This document shows positions 18,220 to 27,203 of a stretch of 64,000 bases of DNA, one piece after another. The translations under genes and the position numbers were made by a program. The number at the start of each line of letters is the position of its first letter. Position 1 is the stretch's first letter. Source of the stretch: Arthrobacter sp. NicSoilB8 (lineage in GTDB: Bacteria; Actinomycetota; Actinomycetes; Actinomycetales; Micrococcaceae); assembly GCF_019977355.1 (NCBI RefSeq), contig NZ_AP024655.1:1612001-1676000 (forward strand). The letters run 5' to 3'. The notes below the pieces were generated by a model. That model saw only the letters and a list, made by a program, of their open reading frames with translations, made no database searches and was not told the origin of the DNA.

Positions 18220-18378
18220 ATGTGGTCCCTGGTGCTCATGGGCGTCGCCGGCCTGCTGGTTGGCGGCGCGATCTCTTTCCGGCAGCAGAAGAGTCCGCTC
18301 TGGGTGCAGATTGTGTTCTACATCCTGGCAGGCATGTCGCTGCTGGCCGCCTACCTCCTGACCCTGTCGGCGTCCTGA
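18220..18378 (+). CDS. 52-residue two-helix membrane protein in the his operon
   Basis: ATG follows the hisH stop with no gap. The 52-residue product has two hydrophobic helices, about residues 1-18 ([18 protein letters not shown]) and 28-50 ([20 protein letters not shown]), joined by a short basic loop, FRQQKSP. No family is recognised. The zero spacing implies translational coupling to hisH, and hisA follows 49 bp later. It may only be a conserved small membrane protein carried in the operon; a direct part in histidine synthesis is not implied. Confidence 0.75.
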   Translation: MWSLVLMGVAGLLVGGAISFRQQKSPLWVQIVFYILAGMSLLAAYLLTLSAS

Positions 18379-18427
18379 CGGCCCGGCCACGTTACCAACC
18401 ATCCATTCCCAAGCTGAGGACTCCACG

Positions 18428-19174
18428 ATGACCACCGAAACCCCGCTGCCCGTACTCGAGCTTCTGCCCGCTGTCGACGTCGTCAACGGCCAGGCCGTCC
18501 GGCTCGTGCAGGGCGAAGCCGGCAGCGAGACGAGCTACGGCACTCCGCTGGAGGCCGCACTCAACTGGCAGGAGCAGGGCGCTGAATGGGTGCATCTGGT
18601 CGATCTCGACGCCGCGTTCGGGCGAGGCTCCAACGCCGAACTGCTGCGCGAGGTCGTGGGGCGGCTGGACATCAAGGTGGAGCTCTCCGGCGGCCTGCGC
18701 GACGACGAGTCCCTTGAGAAGGCCCTCGACCTGGGCGTCGCCCGCGTCAATCTGGGCACCGCGGCACTGGAAAACCCGGAGTGGACCCACCGGGTGATTG
18801 AACGCTTCGGCGACAAGATCGCCGTCGGCCTGGACGTCCGGGGCACCACCCTCGCCGGCCGGGGCTGGACCAAGGAAGGCGGGGACCTCTGGGAGGTGCT
18901 GGGCCGTCTCGAGGACGCTGGCTGCGCCCGGTACGTCGTCACCGATGTGACCAAGGACGGCACGCTCCAGGGCCCCAACGTCGAACTGCTGCGTCAGATG
19001 GTTGAGAAGACCGGCAAGCCCGTTGTCGCCTCCGGCGGCATTTCCAGCCTCGAGGACCTCCTGGTCCTGCGGTCCCTGGTCCCGCTCGGCGTCGAGGGCG
19101 CCATCATCGGCAAGGCCCTCTACAGCGGCAATTTCACCCTGCCTGAGGCCCTCGACGTCGCCGGCCGCCGCTAG
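18428..19174 (+). CDS. priA: Bifunctional phosphoribosyl isomerase PriA (HisA/TrpF)
   Basis: A 248-residue TIM barrel that isomerises ProFAR in histidine synthesis. In actinobacteria, which lack a separate trpF, the same enzyme also isomerises phosphoribosyl anthranilate. Both half-barrel phosphate sites are visible ([11 protein letters not shown] with SGGLRDD, and [14 protein letters not shown] with [11 protein letters not shown]). The bifunctional role follows from the lineage, not from a residue unique to this sequence. A GAGG motif lies upstream of the ATG. Confidence 0.93.
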   Translation: MTTETPLPVLELLPAVDVVNGQAVRLVQGEAGSETSYGTPLEAALNWQEQGAEWVHLVDLDAAFGRGSNAELLREVVGRLDIKVELSGGLRDDESLEKALDLGVARVNLGTAALENPEWTHRVIERFGDKIAVGLDVRGTTLAGRGWTKEGGDLWEVLGRLEDAGCARYVVTDVTKDGTLQGPNVELLRQMVEKTGKPVVASGGISSLEDLLVLRSLVPLGVEGAIIGKALYSGNFTLPEALDVAGRR

Positions 19175-19187
19175 GCGGTCAGCAGTC

Positions 19188-20150
19188 ATGACGCACACCC
19201 ACGAGCCCCACGACGGCGCGCGGGCAGGCACCGGAGCGGCTCCCGTCCGGCATCTGCCCGGACACATCGCGGCTGCCCTTGCTGGCGCCGGCGGTGCCAC
19301 AGACTCCGCCGGTCAACCGTGGGCAGGCCGCAGCCTGTCCGGGGAGGCCGCGAAGATCCATAACTTCGAGGACGACGACGGCGCCGCCGACGCCGGCTAC
19401 CTGGCGGCCGTGGCCGACCTCGCCGCAGGCACGGGCAATGAAGCGGCCGTGGTCGCAGCGCTTGCCACCGCCCGGGTGTTTGTGCCGATTGTTGCCCAGC
19501 TCGCCGAAGAGGGCGAAGCCGTGACCCGCCCGCAAGGGAACAAGTCGCAGGGGGACAAACCGCACGAGGATGAGCCGCACGGACTGCACTCGGACAAACA
19601 GGCCGACATGGCCCTCGTGACGCTCAAGGCGCCCGACGGGAGGACGGCCATGCCCGTCTTCACCTCCGCGGCGTCACTGGAGGCATGGCATAAGGAAGCC
19701 AGGCCGGTCGCCGTGTACGCGGCCCGGGCGGCCCTGTCAGCTGTCTCGGAAGGTGCCGAGCTGCTCGTGGTGGATCCCGGATCGGAGCTGACCTTCGTGG
19801 TGCGCCGGCCCGCGGTCTGGGCCCTGGCGCAGCAGCAGACCTGGACGCCGTCGTACGCCGATGCGGAAGTTGCCGGTGCCCTCGGGGACAGTACTGTTGG
19901 CTTTGCGGCGGTCCGGCGTGTTGAAATTCATCCAGGGGGTGGAGTTGCCTCGGCCACGGCCGACGGCAGGCGGCTCCCTGGTGGGGGAGCAGGCCCGGAA
20001 CTTCGTGTGGTGCTGTACCTTGAAGACGGGCTCGACGCCGCCGGCGTGCAGTCCATCGTTGCCGGCCTCAACAACGCCTGGGCCCGGAATGAAATCTTTG
20101 CCGAGCGGGTTGATTCGATCGAGGTCAAGCTGCAGCGCGCGGCACCATAG
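19188..20150 (+). CDS. SseB-family protein
   Basis: A 320-residue protein with an SseB N-terminal-like domain at about 125-230 (VTLKAPDGRTAMPVFTSAASLEAWHKEARPV). The N-terminal 110 residues hold a likely helical segment (DAGYLAAVADLAAGTGNEAAVVAAL). A His/Asp/Lys-rich linker with three similar NKSQGDKPHEDEPHG-like units precedes the domain. The C-terminal third resembles the region after SseB in actinobacterial homologues. Function is unknown in this group; enhanced-serine-sensitivity names derive from E. coli. ATG is 13 bp after hisA, so it may be the last gene of the his transcript. Confidence 0.75.
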   Translation: MTHTHEPHDGARAGTGAAPVRHLPGHIAAALAGAGGATDSAGQPWAGRSLSGEAAKIHNFEDDDGAADAGYLAAVADLAAGTGNEAAVVAALATARVFVPIVAQLAEEGEAVTRPQGNKSQGDKPHEDEPHGLHSDKQADMALVTLKAPDGRTAMPVFTSAASLEAWHKEARPVAVYAARAALSAVSEGAELLVVDPGSELTFVVRRPAVWALAQQQTWTPSYADAEVAGALGDSTVGFAAVRRVEIHPGGGVASATADGRRLPGGGAGPELRVVLYLEDGLDAAGVQSIVAGLNNAWARNEIFAERVDSIEVKLQRAAP

Positions 20151-20211
20151 CTGACGGTCCGACGGGGGATATCCTGGTGCTGCCGTGGGCAGTACCAGAA
20201 GGATGTAGTCC

Positions 20212-21525
20212 GTGAATTTCGCGCTTTACCGGGAACTGCTTGCTGTCCGGCCCATCAGGAGGCTCCTGCTGGTCGGCATGATCGCCCGCATACCGCACTC
20301 GGCGGCCGGCGTCCTGCTGACCTTGCACATCGTCCTGAGCCTTGGCCAGGGCTACGCCGCCGCCGGCGCGGCTGCGGCCGTCATGACGATCGGCATCGCC
20401 GTTGGCGCGCCCTGGCGCGGTCGCCGTGTCGACACAGTGGGACTGCGCAAGGCGCTCATTCCGTCCGTCATCTCCGAAACCGTGATCTGGTCAATCGTGC
20501 CGCACGTGTCCTACGAGGCCTTGCTGCCCTTGGTCTTCATCGGCGGCCTGCTGACCCTGCCCATCTTCAGCGTGGTGCGCCAGTCACTGGGCGTGCTCGC
20601 CCCCGGAGAACAGCGCCGCACCGCCTTCGCCCTGGACGCCATCGCCACTGAACTGGTCTTCATGATCGGCCCCGCTGTCGGTGCCGTCGTCGCCACCAGC
20701 GGGCAGTCCGTCCTGGGCCTGACAATAGTCGGCGTGGCCACGTCCGTCTCGGGATTGTTCCTCATGTGGTTCAACCCGCCCACCCGGACGGCTACCCCCG
20801 ACACCGGGCTCGAAGCGGAGGAATTGGAATGCGCGGAGGCCGCCGTCGTCGCCGCCGCGCCGGCCCACCTGCAGGAGGCCGCCGCGGAACTGGCGCCGCT
20901 GGCAGCCGCCGCCGAGGAACGGAGGCAACGACGCTCCGGCCTGCGGCACAGGGTCGTCCACAATTTCGGCTGGTTCACCGCCGCTGTGGCCGCCGTCTTC
21001 GCCGTCGCTGCCGGCGCCGGCATGGTCCTCAGCGGTACCGACGTCGGGATCGTCGCGGCCCTCCAGACCGGCGGCCACGAGGCCGAGATCGGGATCGTGT
21101 TCCTCTTTTGGTGCGCGGCCTCGGTGGTGGGCGGCGTCCTCTATGGCGCCATGCACCGGCCCATCTCGCCAATCCTCCTGCTGCTGGGCATGTCGGCCCT
21201 GACCATCCCGATGGCCTTCGCGACCGACACCTGGACCCTCAGCCTGCTCTCGCTGCTGCCCGGGCTGCTGTGCGCCCCGGTACTCTCGGCTGCCTCGGAA
21301 AAGGTGGCCGAGCTGGTCGACGAGAGCCGACGCGGCGAGGCGATGGGCTGGTACGGTTCCGCCCTGACCGGCGGAGTGGCCCTGGGAGCGCCGCTGGCCG
21401 GGCTGTTCATCGACGTCATCGGCCCGTCGGCCGGCTTCGTTGCCGTGGGGCTGGCCGGTGTGGGCCTCTGCCTCGTGGGACTTGCCCTGCAGCACGTGCG
21501 GCGCCGCCGCCTCGCCCACGCCTGA
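20212..21525 (+). CDS. MFS transporter, sugar-efflux (SET) type
   Basis: A 437-residue protein with 12 predicted membrane helices and a long central loop (about residues 195-245, rich in Ala and Glu) between the two six-helix halves. The loop after helix 2 carries GAPWRGRRVDTVGLRKAL, a variant of the MFS GxxxDRxGRR motif. The overall form resembles sugar-efflux and drug-efflux MFS proteins. The substrate is unknown. The GTG start has AGAAGGA at 9 nt. It is monocistronic and followed by a strong hairpin. Confidence 0.85.
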   Translation: MNFALYRELLAVRPIRRLLLVGMIARIPHSAAGVLLTLHIVLSLGQGYAAAGAAAAVMTIGIAVGAPWRGRRVDTVGLRKALIPSVISETVIWSIVPHVSYEALLPLVFIGGLLTLPIFSVVRQSLGVLAPGEQRRTAFALDAIATELVFMIGPAVGAVVATSGQSVLGLTIVGVATSVSGLFLMWFNPPTRTATPDTGLEAEELECAEAAVVAAAPAHLQEAAAELAPLAAAAEERRQRRSGLRHRVVHNFGWFTAAVAAVFAVAAGAGMVLSGTDVGIVAALQTGGHEAEIGIVFLFWCAASVVGGVLYGAMHRPISPILLLLGMSALTIPMAFATDTWTLSLLSLLPGLLCAPVLSAASEKVAELVDESRRGEAMGWYGSALTGGVALGAPLAGLFIDVIGPSAGFVAVGLAGVGLCLVGLALQHVRRRRLAHA

Positions 21526-21645
21526 CTGCCGGCCACTGACCGCCCGCTCGCCCACTGACCGCCGACCGACTGTCGGCCGCTGTCCACCGGCTGACCGTCG
21601 CCCACCGGCTGCGGGCCACCGACGACGTCCGCGGCTACACGCGGA

Positions 21646-21677
21646 GCCCGGGGGAGTTAACGCCCGGGGGAGTTAAC
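21646..21677 (+). repeat. 16-bp exact tandem duplication
   Basis: GCCCGGGGGAGTTAAC occurs twice in a row between the MFS gene and the terminator. No function is evident. Confidence 0.7.
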
Positions 21678-21683
21678 GACGAC

Positions 21684-21718
21684 GGCGGCGGGCGGACCGA
21701 TGTGGTCCGGCCGCCGCC
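21684..21718. terminator. Bidirectional terminator-type hairpin
   Basis: A 15-bp inverted repeat with one mismatch (left arm GGCGGCGGGCGGACC, loop GATGT). It lies between the convergent MFS and DUF1844 genes. There is no clear T-run. Confidence 0.6.
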
Positions 21719-21739
21719 GCATCATGGTGACGAAAGTGC

Positions 21740-22126
21740 TTAGTTGACCGGGCCGGTGTACTTCTCGCCCGGGCCCTTGCCCGGAGCGTCCGGGATGATC
21801 GATTCCTCGCGGAAGGCGAGCTGGAGGGATCGCAGTCCATCGCGCAACGGTCCGGCGTGCTGGGAACCGATTTCCGGCGCCGCCGCGGTCACCAAGCCGG
21901 CAAGGGCGGTGATCAGCTTGCGGGCCTCGTCCAGGTCCTTGAGTTCCTGGGCATTTTCCTCGGCGGCGAGGCCCAGCTTCACTGCGGCGGCGCTCATCAG
22001 GTGCACGGCGGCCGTGGTGATGACCTCGATCGCGGGGACTTCCGAGATGTCGCGGATCTGTTGCGAGACGTCGGCCTGGGGGGCTGCTGGCTCGAAGACG
22101 TGGGAATTACGCTCTGATGTACTCAT
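21740..22126 (-). CDS. DUF1844 family protein
   Basis: A 128-residue protein. DUF1844 covers about residues 30-108 (AIEVITTAAVHLMSAAAVKLGL ... ARKLITALAGLVTAA), an alpha-helical domain of unknown function. The gene is regularly found divergent from infC in actinobacteria, as here. The C-terminal 20 residues are Pro/Gly-rich. No role can be assigned from the sequence. Confidence 0.85.
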   Translation of the reverse strand: MSTSERNSHVFEPAAPQADVSQQIRDISEVPAIEVITTAAVHLMSAAAVKLGLAAEENAQELKDLDEARKLITALAGLVTAAAPEIGSQHAGPLRDGLRSLQLAFREESIIPDAPGKGPGEKYTGPVN

Positions 22127-22277
22127 GCTGGTAAGCTTGTCACAGACCGACTAAATGTCGTTATTTTGCAGTGCTTCTTACAGTCCAGCATCAGTGCTGT
22201 ACTTGTTTACAGTGCAGTGCTTCTGTTGAAGTTGTTGCCCGGGCGGCGCACATGTGCGTTGAGCGGGTATCTTTCTG

Positions 22278-22536
22278 TAGAATTGACTTTTAGTTTGCAA
22301 GCGGAGTTCTCTCCCACCCGCGTCAGCCGCGAAACTTCCTTCGGGAAGCCCCTCCCTTCGGGAGTCAAGGTTGCCGGGTACCTGGTCGGGCACAACTTCG
22401 GACTCTGGTCCGCAGGATGTGCATGCCGCCTCACTGAGGCCGGCAGCTCCGATCTCGAGGCCTTCGATTGCTCCGGCAATTGGGGGCCTTCTCTTTTTGC
22501 CGGTGGAATACCCCTCACGAACACAGGAGCTTTAAC
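22278..22536 (+). promoter_or_regulatory. infC-rpmI-rplT promoter and structured leader with candidate attenuator
   Basis: A TAGAAT -10 box at 22278-22283 predicts a leader of about 250 nt. It contains two tight hairpins, CTTCC/GGAAG with a TTCG loop (22335-22348) and CTCCC/GGGAG (22352-22364). Just before infC is a compound hairpin (22457-22490; inner arms ATTGC/GCAAT, outer AGGCC/GGCCT) followed by CTTTTT at 22493-22498, which looks like an intrinsic terminator. In other bacteria this operon is autoregulated by L20 or IF3 through the leader. Upstream, GCAGTGCTTCT is repeated at 22168 and 22214. Confidence 0.65.
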
Positions 22537-23658
22537 ATTAGCGAGCCAAGAATCAATGAGCGTATCCGCGTCCCCGAGGTGCGGCTGGTCGGCCCTGCAG
22601 GCGAACAAGTAGGAATTGTCCGTATTGAGGATGCCCTGCGTTTGGCTGCCGAGTCCGATCTTGATCTCGTTGAAGTAGCACCGCAGGCCAAGCCTCCGGT
22701 GTGCAAGCTGATGGACTTCGGCAAGTACAAGTACGAAGCCGCTGTCAAGGCACGTGAAGCCCGGAAGAACCAGACCAACACGGTCCTGAAGGAAATCCGC
22801 TTCCGCCTGAAGATCGACACCCACGACTACGAGACCAAGCGCGGCCACGCGCTTCGCTTCCTCGGTGCCGGTGACAAGGTCAAGGCCATGATCCAGTTCC
22901 GCGGCCGTGAGCAGCAGCGCCCCGAGATGGGCATCCGCTTGCTCCAGCGCTTCGCCGACGACGTCGCCGAAGTGGGCGTTGTGGAGTCCAGCCCGCGCAT
23001 CGATGGCCGCAACATGGTCATGGTGGTGGGCCCGCTGAAGAACAAGGCCGAGGCCAAGGCGGAGGCCCGCCGCGCAACGCAGCGTGCAGAAGCCAAGGCT
23101 GAGAACGAGGCCAAGGCATCCGGGCGCGTCGACGTCTCCGGTGGCAACGCGCCGCTGACCCAGACGTTGTCGGACCTCCTGCCGGAAGGCTTTGTCCTAG
23201 AGACGGAGGCTCCCGCAACGGAGGCCGCCGTCGAAGAGAGCAAGGCCGAAGAGGTCAAGGTCGAGGAGAGCAAGGCCGAAGAGGTCAAGGTCGAAGAGGC
23301 CAAGGCCGAAGCGACCACGCCGGCCCCGGTCGAGGAGACCAAGATCGAAGAAGCTCCGGCCCAGGAAGCACCGAAGGAGGCTGTGGCTGAGAAGCCGGCA
23401 GCCATCAAGGCTCCTGAGGCTCCGAAGGCCGAGAAGCCGGTAGCAGCCAAGGCTGCCGTGGCTCCGAAAGCGGCTCCGGCTCCTGCGGCTAAGGCTCCTG
23501 AAGAGAAGGCTGCGGAATCCGTTCCGGCGGCTCCGGCGGCCGCACCGAAGCCGGTTGCTGCTCCCAAGCCGATTCCGAGGCCTGCAGCGCCGAAGCCCGC
23601 CGCACGGCCGGCCGCCCCCCGGGCAGCCGCCAAGCCTGGCAGCAAGAAGACCAACTAG
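22537..23658 (+). CDS. infC: Translation initiation factor IF-3, ATT start, long C-terminal extension
   Basis: A 373-residue IF3, about twice the usual length. The N-domain starts [19 protein letters not shown] and the C-domain ends near residue 170. IF3 binds the 30S subunit and checks start codons. The start is ATT at 22537, 7 nt after AGGAG; no ATG or GTG lies in frame near the conserved N-terminus. AUU starts are the known basis of IF3 autoregulation. Residues about 190-373 are a Lys/Ala/Pro/Glu-rich extension with a 30-bp (10-residue) tandem repeat at 23236-23295. Such extensions occur in some high-GC bacteria; their role is unclear. Confidence 0.93.
   Translation: MSEPRINERIRVPEVRLVGPAGEQVGIVRIEDALRLAAESDLDLVEVAPQAKPPVCKLMDFGKYKYEAAVKAREARKNQTNTVLKEIRFRLKIDTHDYETKRGHALRFLGAGDKVKAMIQFRGREQQRPEMGIRLLQRFADDVAEVGVVESSPRIDGRNMVMVVGPLKNKAEAKAEARRATQRAEAKAENEAKASGRVDVSGGNAPLTQTLSDLLPEGFVLETEAPATEAAVEESKAEEVKVEESKAEEVKVEEAKAEATTPAPVEETKIEEAPAQEAPKEAVAEKPAAIKAPEAPKAEKPVAAKAAVAPKAAPAPAAKAPEEKAAESVPAAPAAAPKPVAAPKPIPRPAAPKPAARPAAPRAAAKPGSKKTN
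23236..23295 (+). repeat. 30-bp tandem repeat within infC
   Basis: Two near-identical 30-bp units (23236-23265, 23266-23295) and part of a third encode [10 protein letters not shown] twice, in the charged IF3 extension. Confidence 0.8.
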
Positions 23659-23665
23659 TTCACGG

Positions 23666-23689
23666 CTGCCGGACAGCAGTGTCCGGCAG
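23666..23689 (+). other. 10-bp perfect hairpin between infC and rpmI
   Basis: Arms CTGCCGGACA and TGTCCGGCAG with loop GCAG begin 8 bp after the infC stop. No T-run follows, so it may be an mRNA processing or stability element inside the operon. A smaller hairpin (GCAGA/TCTGC, 23734-23747) lies nearer rpmI. Confidence 0.55.
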
Positions 23690-23773
23690 TAAGCAACCAG
23701 CACGCCGCCCGCAGGGGCGGCTGCACGAAAGAGCTGCAGACTTTTCTGCGGATACGTAAGGAGATCGGTTCCC

Positions 23774-23968
23774 ATGCCGAAGATGAAGACCCACAGCGGT
23801 GCTAAGAAGCGCTTCAAGCTGACCGGTAGCGGCAAGCTGCGCCGCCAGCAGGCCAACCGCCGTCACTACCTCGAGCACAAGTCCTCGCGGCTGACCCGTC
23901 GCCTTGCCGGCGACAAGATCGTCTTCAAGGGCGACGCCAAGGTCATCCGGAAGATGCTCGGCATCTAA
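23774..23968 (+). CDS. rpmI: 50S ribosomal protein L35
   Basis: A 64-residue, very basic protein, full length for L35 ([20 protein letters not shown] at the N-terminus, KMLGI at the end). AAGGAG lies 9 nt before the ATG. It is the second gene of the conserved infC-rpmI-rplT operon. Confidence 0.98.
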   Translation: MPKMKTHSGAKKRFKLTGSGKLRRQQANRRHYLEHKSSRLTRRLAGDKIVFKGDAKVIRKMLGI

Positions 23969-24088
23969 GTTCCAAGTTCTCCGATTGTTCGCCACCTGGC
24001 AGCAGTCAACTACCAAAAAGGCTTCTCAGGCCAGCCGGAACTATCCGGCAGTAGACGCTTGGGATCAGAATTCTGAAGGAGTACGCAC

Positions 24089-24559
24089 GTGGCACGTGTG
24101 AAGAGGGCGGTAAACGCCCACAAGAAGCGCCGGGTTATCCTCGAACGCGCAAAGGGCTACCGTGGACAGCGTTCACGCCTGTACCGCAAGGCCAAAGAGC
24201 AGCTGCTGCACTCGTTCGTGTACAGCTACGGCGACCGCAAGAAGAAGAAGGGCGACTTCCGCCGTCTTTGGATCCAGCGCATCAACGCTGCATCCCGCGC
24301 CAACGGCCTGACCTACAACCGCCTGATCCAGGGCCTGAAGGCCGCTGAGGTTGAGGTTGACCGCCGTATGCTGGCCGAGCTCGCCGTGTCCGACGCCAAC
24401 GCCTTCGCCGCGCTGGTCAAGGTCGCCAAGGATGCGCTGCCCGCCGACACGTCCGCTCCGGCCGTCCAGGCTGAGGCCGCTACGGCTCCGAAGGCTGCCA
24501 AGAAGGCTCCCGCGAAGAAGCCTGCTGCCAAGAAGGCTGACGCCGAGGCCGCAAAGTAG
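24089..24559 (+). CDS. rplT: 50S ribosomal protein L20 with C-terminal extension
   Basis: A 156-residue protein. The first 118 residues are normal L20 ([20 protein letters not shown] ... [20 protein letters not shown]), which binds 23S rRNA early in 50S assembly and represses this operon in other bacteria. The last 38 residues are an Ala/Lys-rich tail ([17 protein letters not shown]) like the IF3 extension, suggesting a shared trend in this operon. The GTG start has AAGGAG at 8 nt. Confidence 0.96.
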   Translation: MARVKRAVNAHKKRRVILERAKGYRGQRSRLYRKAKEQLLHSFVYSYGDRKKKKGDFRRLWIQRINAASRANGLTYNRLIQGLKAAEVEVDRRMLAELAVSDANAFAALVKVAKDALPADTSAPAVQAEAATAPKAAKKAPAKKPAAKKADAEAAK

Positions 24560-24612
24560 TTCCTGCCGCAGTTGTAAACCTGCGTCGTTCCAGAACCTGC
24601 TGCGAGAGCAAC

Positions 24613-24618
24613 TAAGGT
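24613..24618 (+). promoter_or_regulatory. -10 box, leaderless promoter of TrmH-family gene
   Basis: TAAGGT ends 6 nt before the ATG at 24625. Confidence 0.55.
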
Positions 24619-24624
24619 TCTTAT

Positions 24625-25521
24625 ATGAACGAAACCGGGCGCCCGCAAGACTTTCCACTCTCCAACCCCCGAGCCGATCGGGTGAGGAAGGTGGCACAAC
24701 TTGCCGGGCGCCCGGCCCGTTTAAAGCGCAGCGAGTTCTTGGCCGAAGGCCCGCAGGCTGTCCGGGAGGCCTTGGCCCTGCACCAGAAAAGGATTGCCGC
24801 AGGGGAGCCCGGCATCGTCTATGAGGTTTACGCGAGCGAGGCCTGCCTCGACCGGCACCCGGACCTGGAGACACTCGCGGAGGGCACCACCGCATACCTC
24901 GCCACCGACGAAGTTCTCGCCGCGATGGCGGACACGGTCAACCCGCAGGGCATTCTCGCCGTCTGCGCGTTCCTTGATGTCAGCCTCGATACAGTGCTGG
25001 CCGCCGCACCAAAGCTCATCGCAGTCCTTTGCCAGGTCCGTGACCCCGGCAACGCCGGAACCGTGCTCCGCGCGGCCGATGCGGCCGGCGCCGACGCCGT
25101 CGTCCTGACTGCCTCCAGCGTGGACATCTACAACCCCAAGGCGGTCCGCTCGACGGCGGGGTCCCTCTTCCACCTGCCGATCGTCCTCGGCGCCGACGTG
25201 GCCGACCTGGTGGCCCGCTGCAAGGAACAGGGGATCGGCGTGCTCGCCGCCGACGGTTACGGCCAGCTGAACCTGGACCGACTCCAGGACGAGAACGCCG
25301 CCCGCCGGCTGGGGGCCTCCGCCGCCGCATCGGTCTACGCGCTGGAAGGCCCCACGGCCTGGCTCTTCGGCAACGAGGCTCAAGGCCTGTCCGAAGACGA
25401 AATCGCGCTGGCTGACCACCGGGTGGCCGTGCCCGTCTACGGGGAAGCGGAGAGCCTGAACCTCGGCACCGCCGCCACCGTCTGCCTTTACGCCAGCGCG
25501 CGCTCCCAGCAGGCATCCTAG
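24625..25521 (+). CDS. TrmH/SpoU-family RNA 2'-O-methyltransferase
   Basis: A 298-residue SPOUT enzyme with an N-terminal substrate-binding domain (about 25-110) and a knotted SAM domain (about 125-298). SPOUT motifs are DPGNAGTVLRAADAAGADAV, WLFGNEAQGLS and SLNLGTAATVCLYA. It methylates a ribose 2'-OH in rRNA or tRNA; the target is unknown. In actinobacteria this gene links rplT to pheS, but here pheS is 13 kb away. A leaderless -10 box and a downstream terminator suggest its own transcription unit. Confidence 0.9.
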   Translation: MNETGRPQDFPLSNPRADRVRKVAQLAGRPARLKRSEFLAEGPQAVREALALHQKRIAAGEPGIVYEVYASEACLDRHPDLETLAEGTTAYLATDEVLAAMADTVNPQGILAVCAFLDVSLDTVLAAAPKLIAVLCQVRDPGNAGTVLRAADAAGADAVVLTASSVDIYNPKAVRSTAGSLFHLPIVLGADVADLVARCKEQGIGVLAADGYGQLNLDRLQDENAARRLGASAAASVYALEGPTAWLFGNEAQGLSEDEIALADHRVAVPVYGEAESLNLGTAATVCLYASARSQQAS

Positions 25522-25537
25522 GAGCCCAGATAGACAA

Positions 25538-25571
25538 ACGGCGGGGCCCACCTTTCGGTGGGCCCCGCCGT
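25538..25571 (+). terminator. Terminator after TrmH-family gene
   Basis: A perfect 15-bp inverted repeat (ACGGCGGGGCCCACC and complement) with a TTTC loop. It lies 16 bp past the stop and is very GC-rich, without a T-run. Confidence 0.75.
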
Positions 25572-25653
25572 CGTACTGATACTGCCGAACTGTTGCCGCC
25601 GCCTCACGCGAAGCGTGCGGCCAGTGCTGAGCAAATTTCAGTGCTGTGCAAAT

Positions 25654-25923
25654 TTATGTGGTCGTCTTGTTGCGTCCTGTGATGGCGCCGTAGACGAGGG
25701 CAACCACCAAGCCACCGACAATGGCCAGGAGCCAGGAACCGAGATTCCAGAATTCCATCTTGCCGCCGCCGAACAGAAGATCGCCGATCCAGCCGCCGAC
25801 TACGGCTCCGACGACGCCGAGCACGAGGCTGGTAACCCAGCCGCCGCCGACCCTGCCGGGCATGACTGCCTTGACGATTGCACCTACTATGAGTCCGAGA
25901 ATGATCCAGCCAAGAAAGCCCAT
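25654..25923 (-). CDS. GlsB/YeaQ/YmgE-family small membrane protein
   Basis: An 89-residue protein with three hydrophobic segments, glycine-rich as in the family (GFLGWIILGLIVGAIVKAV, WVTSLVLGVVGAVVGGWIG, LGSWLLAIVGGLVVALVYG). Members are stress-induced in several bacteria, but no activity is proven; the transglycosylase-associated label is historical. The start at 25923 has GGAGGAG 3-4 nt upstream; the longer frame lacks this. Monocistronic. Confidence 0.85.
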   Translation of the reverse strand: MGFLGWIILGLIVGAIVKAVMPGRVGGGWVTSLVLGVVGAVVGGWIGDLLFGGGKMEFWNLGSWLLAIVGGLVVALVYGAITGRNKTTT

Positions 25924-26153
25924 GTCTCCTCCTACATATTCGTCGGCATCCAAATTGTGAATCCCGAATATGGCTTCAAGCTAACATAGGCCGGATTACT
26001 TGTCAGCAGGGGAATGCCCAATCGTTACGTGGCCGCAGGGGTCCCTGCCGCGGTTCGTCGGCTGCCCGGAAACGGGTACGGTATTCCTTGCGGGTGCCGG
26101 AAATTCTCGGTCTCCGTGTACACCCCGGAAGAACCCCTCAAGGAGAAGCACAC

Positions 26154-27074
26154 GTGGCTGCAAATGGCGGTACCAAGGCGATTCTGGCGGCATTGGCCGC
26201 CAACCTGACCATCGCCGTATTGAAGTTCGTCGCCTACTTCCTGACGCTGTCGTCGTCCATGCTTGCGGAGGCGATTCACTCGCTGGCGGACTCCGGCAAC
26301 CAGTTGCTGCTCCTGGTGGGTGGCAAGCGCGCGCAGCGCGAAGCCAGCCAGGAACACCCTTTCGGCTACGGCCGTGAGCGCTACATCTACGCCTTCATCG
26401 TCTCGATTGTGCTTTTCAGCGTCGGCGGTCTTTTCGCACTGTATGAGGCCTGGGGGAAGATCCAGCACCCGCACGCCATCGAAGGCGACTTCTGGTGGGT
26501 GCCGCTGGCTGTGCTGGTCGGCGCGATCATTGCCGAGTCCTTCTCGTTCAGGACGGCGATCACCGAATCCAACCACCTCCGCGGGAAGCAGAGCTGGGTC
26601 AAATTCATCCGCAATGCCAAGCAGCCCGAGCTCCCGGTAATCCTGCTCGAGGATTTCGGCGCCCTCGTGGGCCTGGTGTTCGCTCTCTTCGGCGTGGGCC
26701 TGACGCTCATTACCGGGAACGGCATCTGGGACGCCCTGGGAACCGCCATGATCGGCCTGCTGCTAGTCGCGATCGCCGTGGTCCTGGCCATGGAAACGAA
26801 GTCCCTGCTGTTGGGCGAGTCGGCCACGCGTGATGACGTCGCCAAGATCCGCACCGCGATCGAATCCGGCGGCACCAGCATCATCCACCTGAAGACCATG
26901 CACCTTGGTCCCGAGGAGCTGCTGGTAGCGGCCAAGATCAGCATCGGCAGGTCGGACTCCGGGCAGGACATCGCGAAAGCGATTGACGACGCCGAGGTCC
27001 GGATCCGCGAGGCCGTCCCGATTGCCCGGGTCATCTACCTGGAACCGGACGTGCAGCGCGTCAGCGCTCCCTAG
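26154..27074 (+). CDS. Cation diffusion facilitator family transporter
   Basis: A 306-residue CDF protein that exports divalent metal (Zn, Fe, Co or Mn) in exchange for protons. The first helices include SSSMLAEAIHSLADSGNQLLLL with the conserved H and D of the metal site, and a second site in VILLEDFGALVGLVFALFG. A cytoplasmic domain follows from about residue 215. In this subfamily the usual HxxxD of helix 5 is LEDFGA, so metal preference cannot be assigned. GTG at 26154 has AGGAG at 8 nt. Confidence 0.88.
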   Translation: MAANGGTKAILAALAANLTIAVLKFVAYFLTLSSSMLAEAIHSLADSGNQLLLLVGGKRAQREASQEHPFGYGRERYIYAFIVSIVLFSVGGLFALYEAWGKIQHPHAIEGDFWWVPLAVLVGAIIAESFSFRTAITESNHLRGKQSWVKFIRNAKQPELPVILLEDFGALVGLVFALFGVGLTLITGNGIWDALGTAMIGLLLVAIAVVLAMETKSLLLGESATRDDVAKIRTAIESGGTSIIHLKTMHLGPEELLVAAKISIGRSDSGQDIAKAIDDAEVRIREAVPIARVIYLEPDVQRVSAP

Positions 27075-27100
27075 GCCCGGCAGTCCACAGCAACGCATTA

Positions 27101-27149
27101 AGAAACGGCAGTCCGGCCCAGTGCATAACTGGGCCGGACTGCCGTTTCT
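27101..27149. terminator. Strong bidirectional terminator
   Basis: A perfect 22-bp inverted repeat with loop GCATA, beginning AGAAACGGCAG and ending CTGCCGTTTCT. It sits between the convergent CDF and MFS genes, with A- and T-rich ends for both directions. Confidence 0.85.
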
Positions 27150-27203
27150 ATGACCACGTGCGGGCGGATTTGCCGGGCCTTCCGGGGTGGCATGGTTGCG
27201 TCC

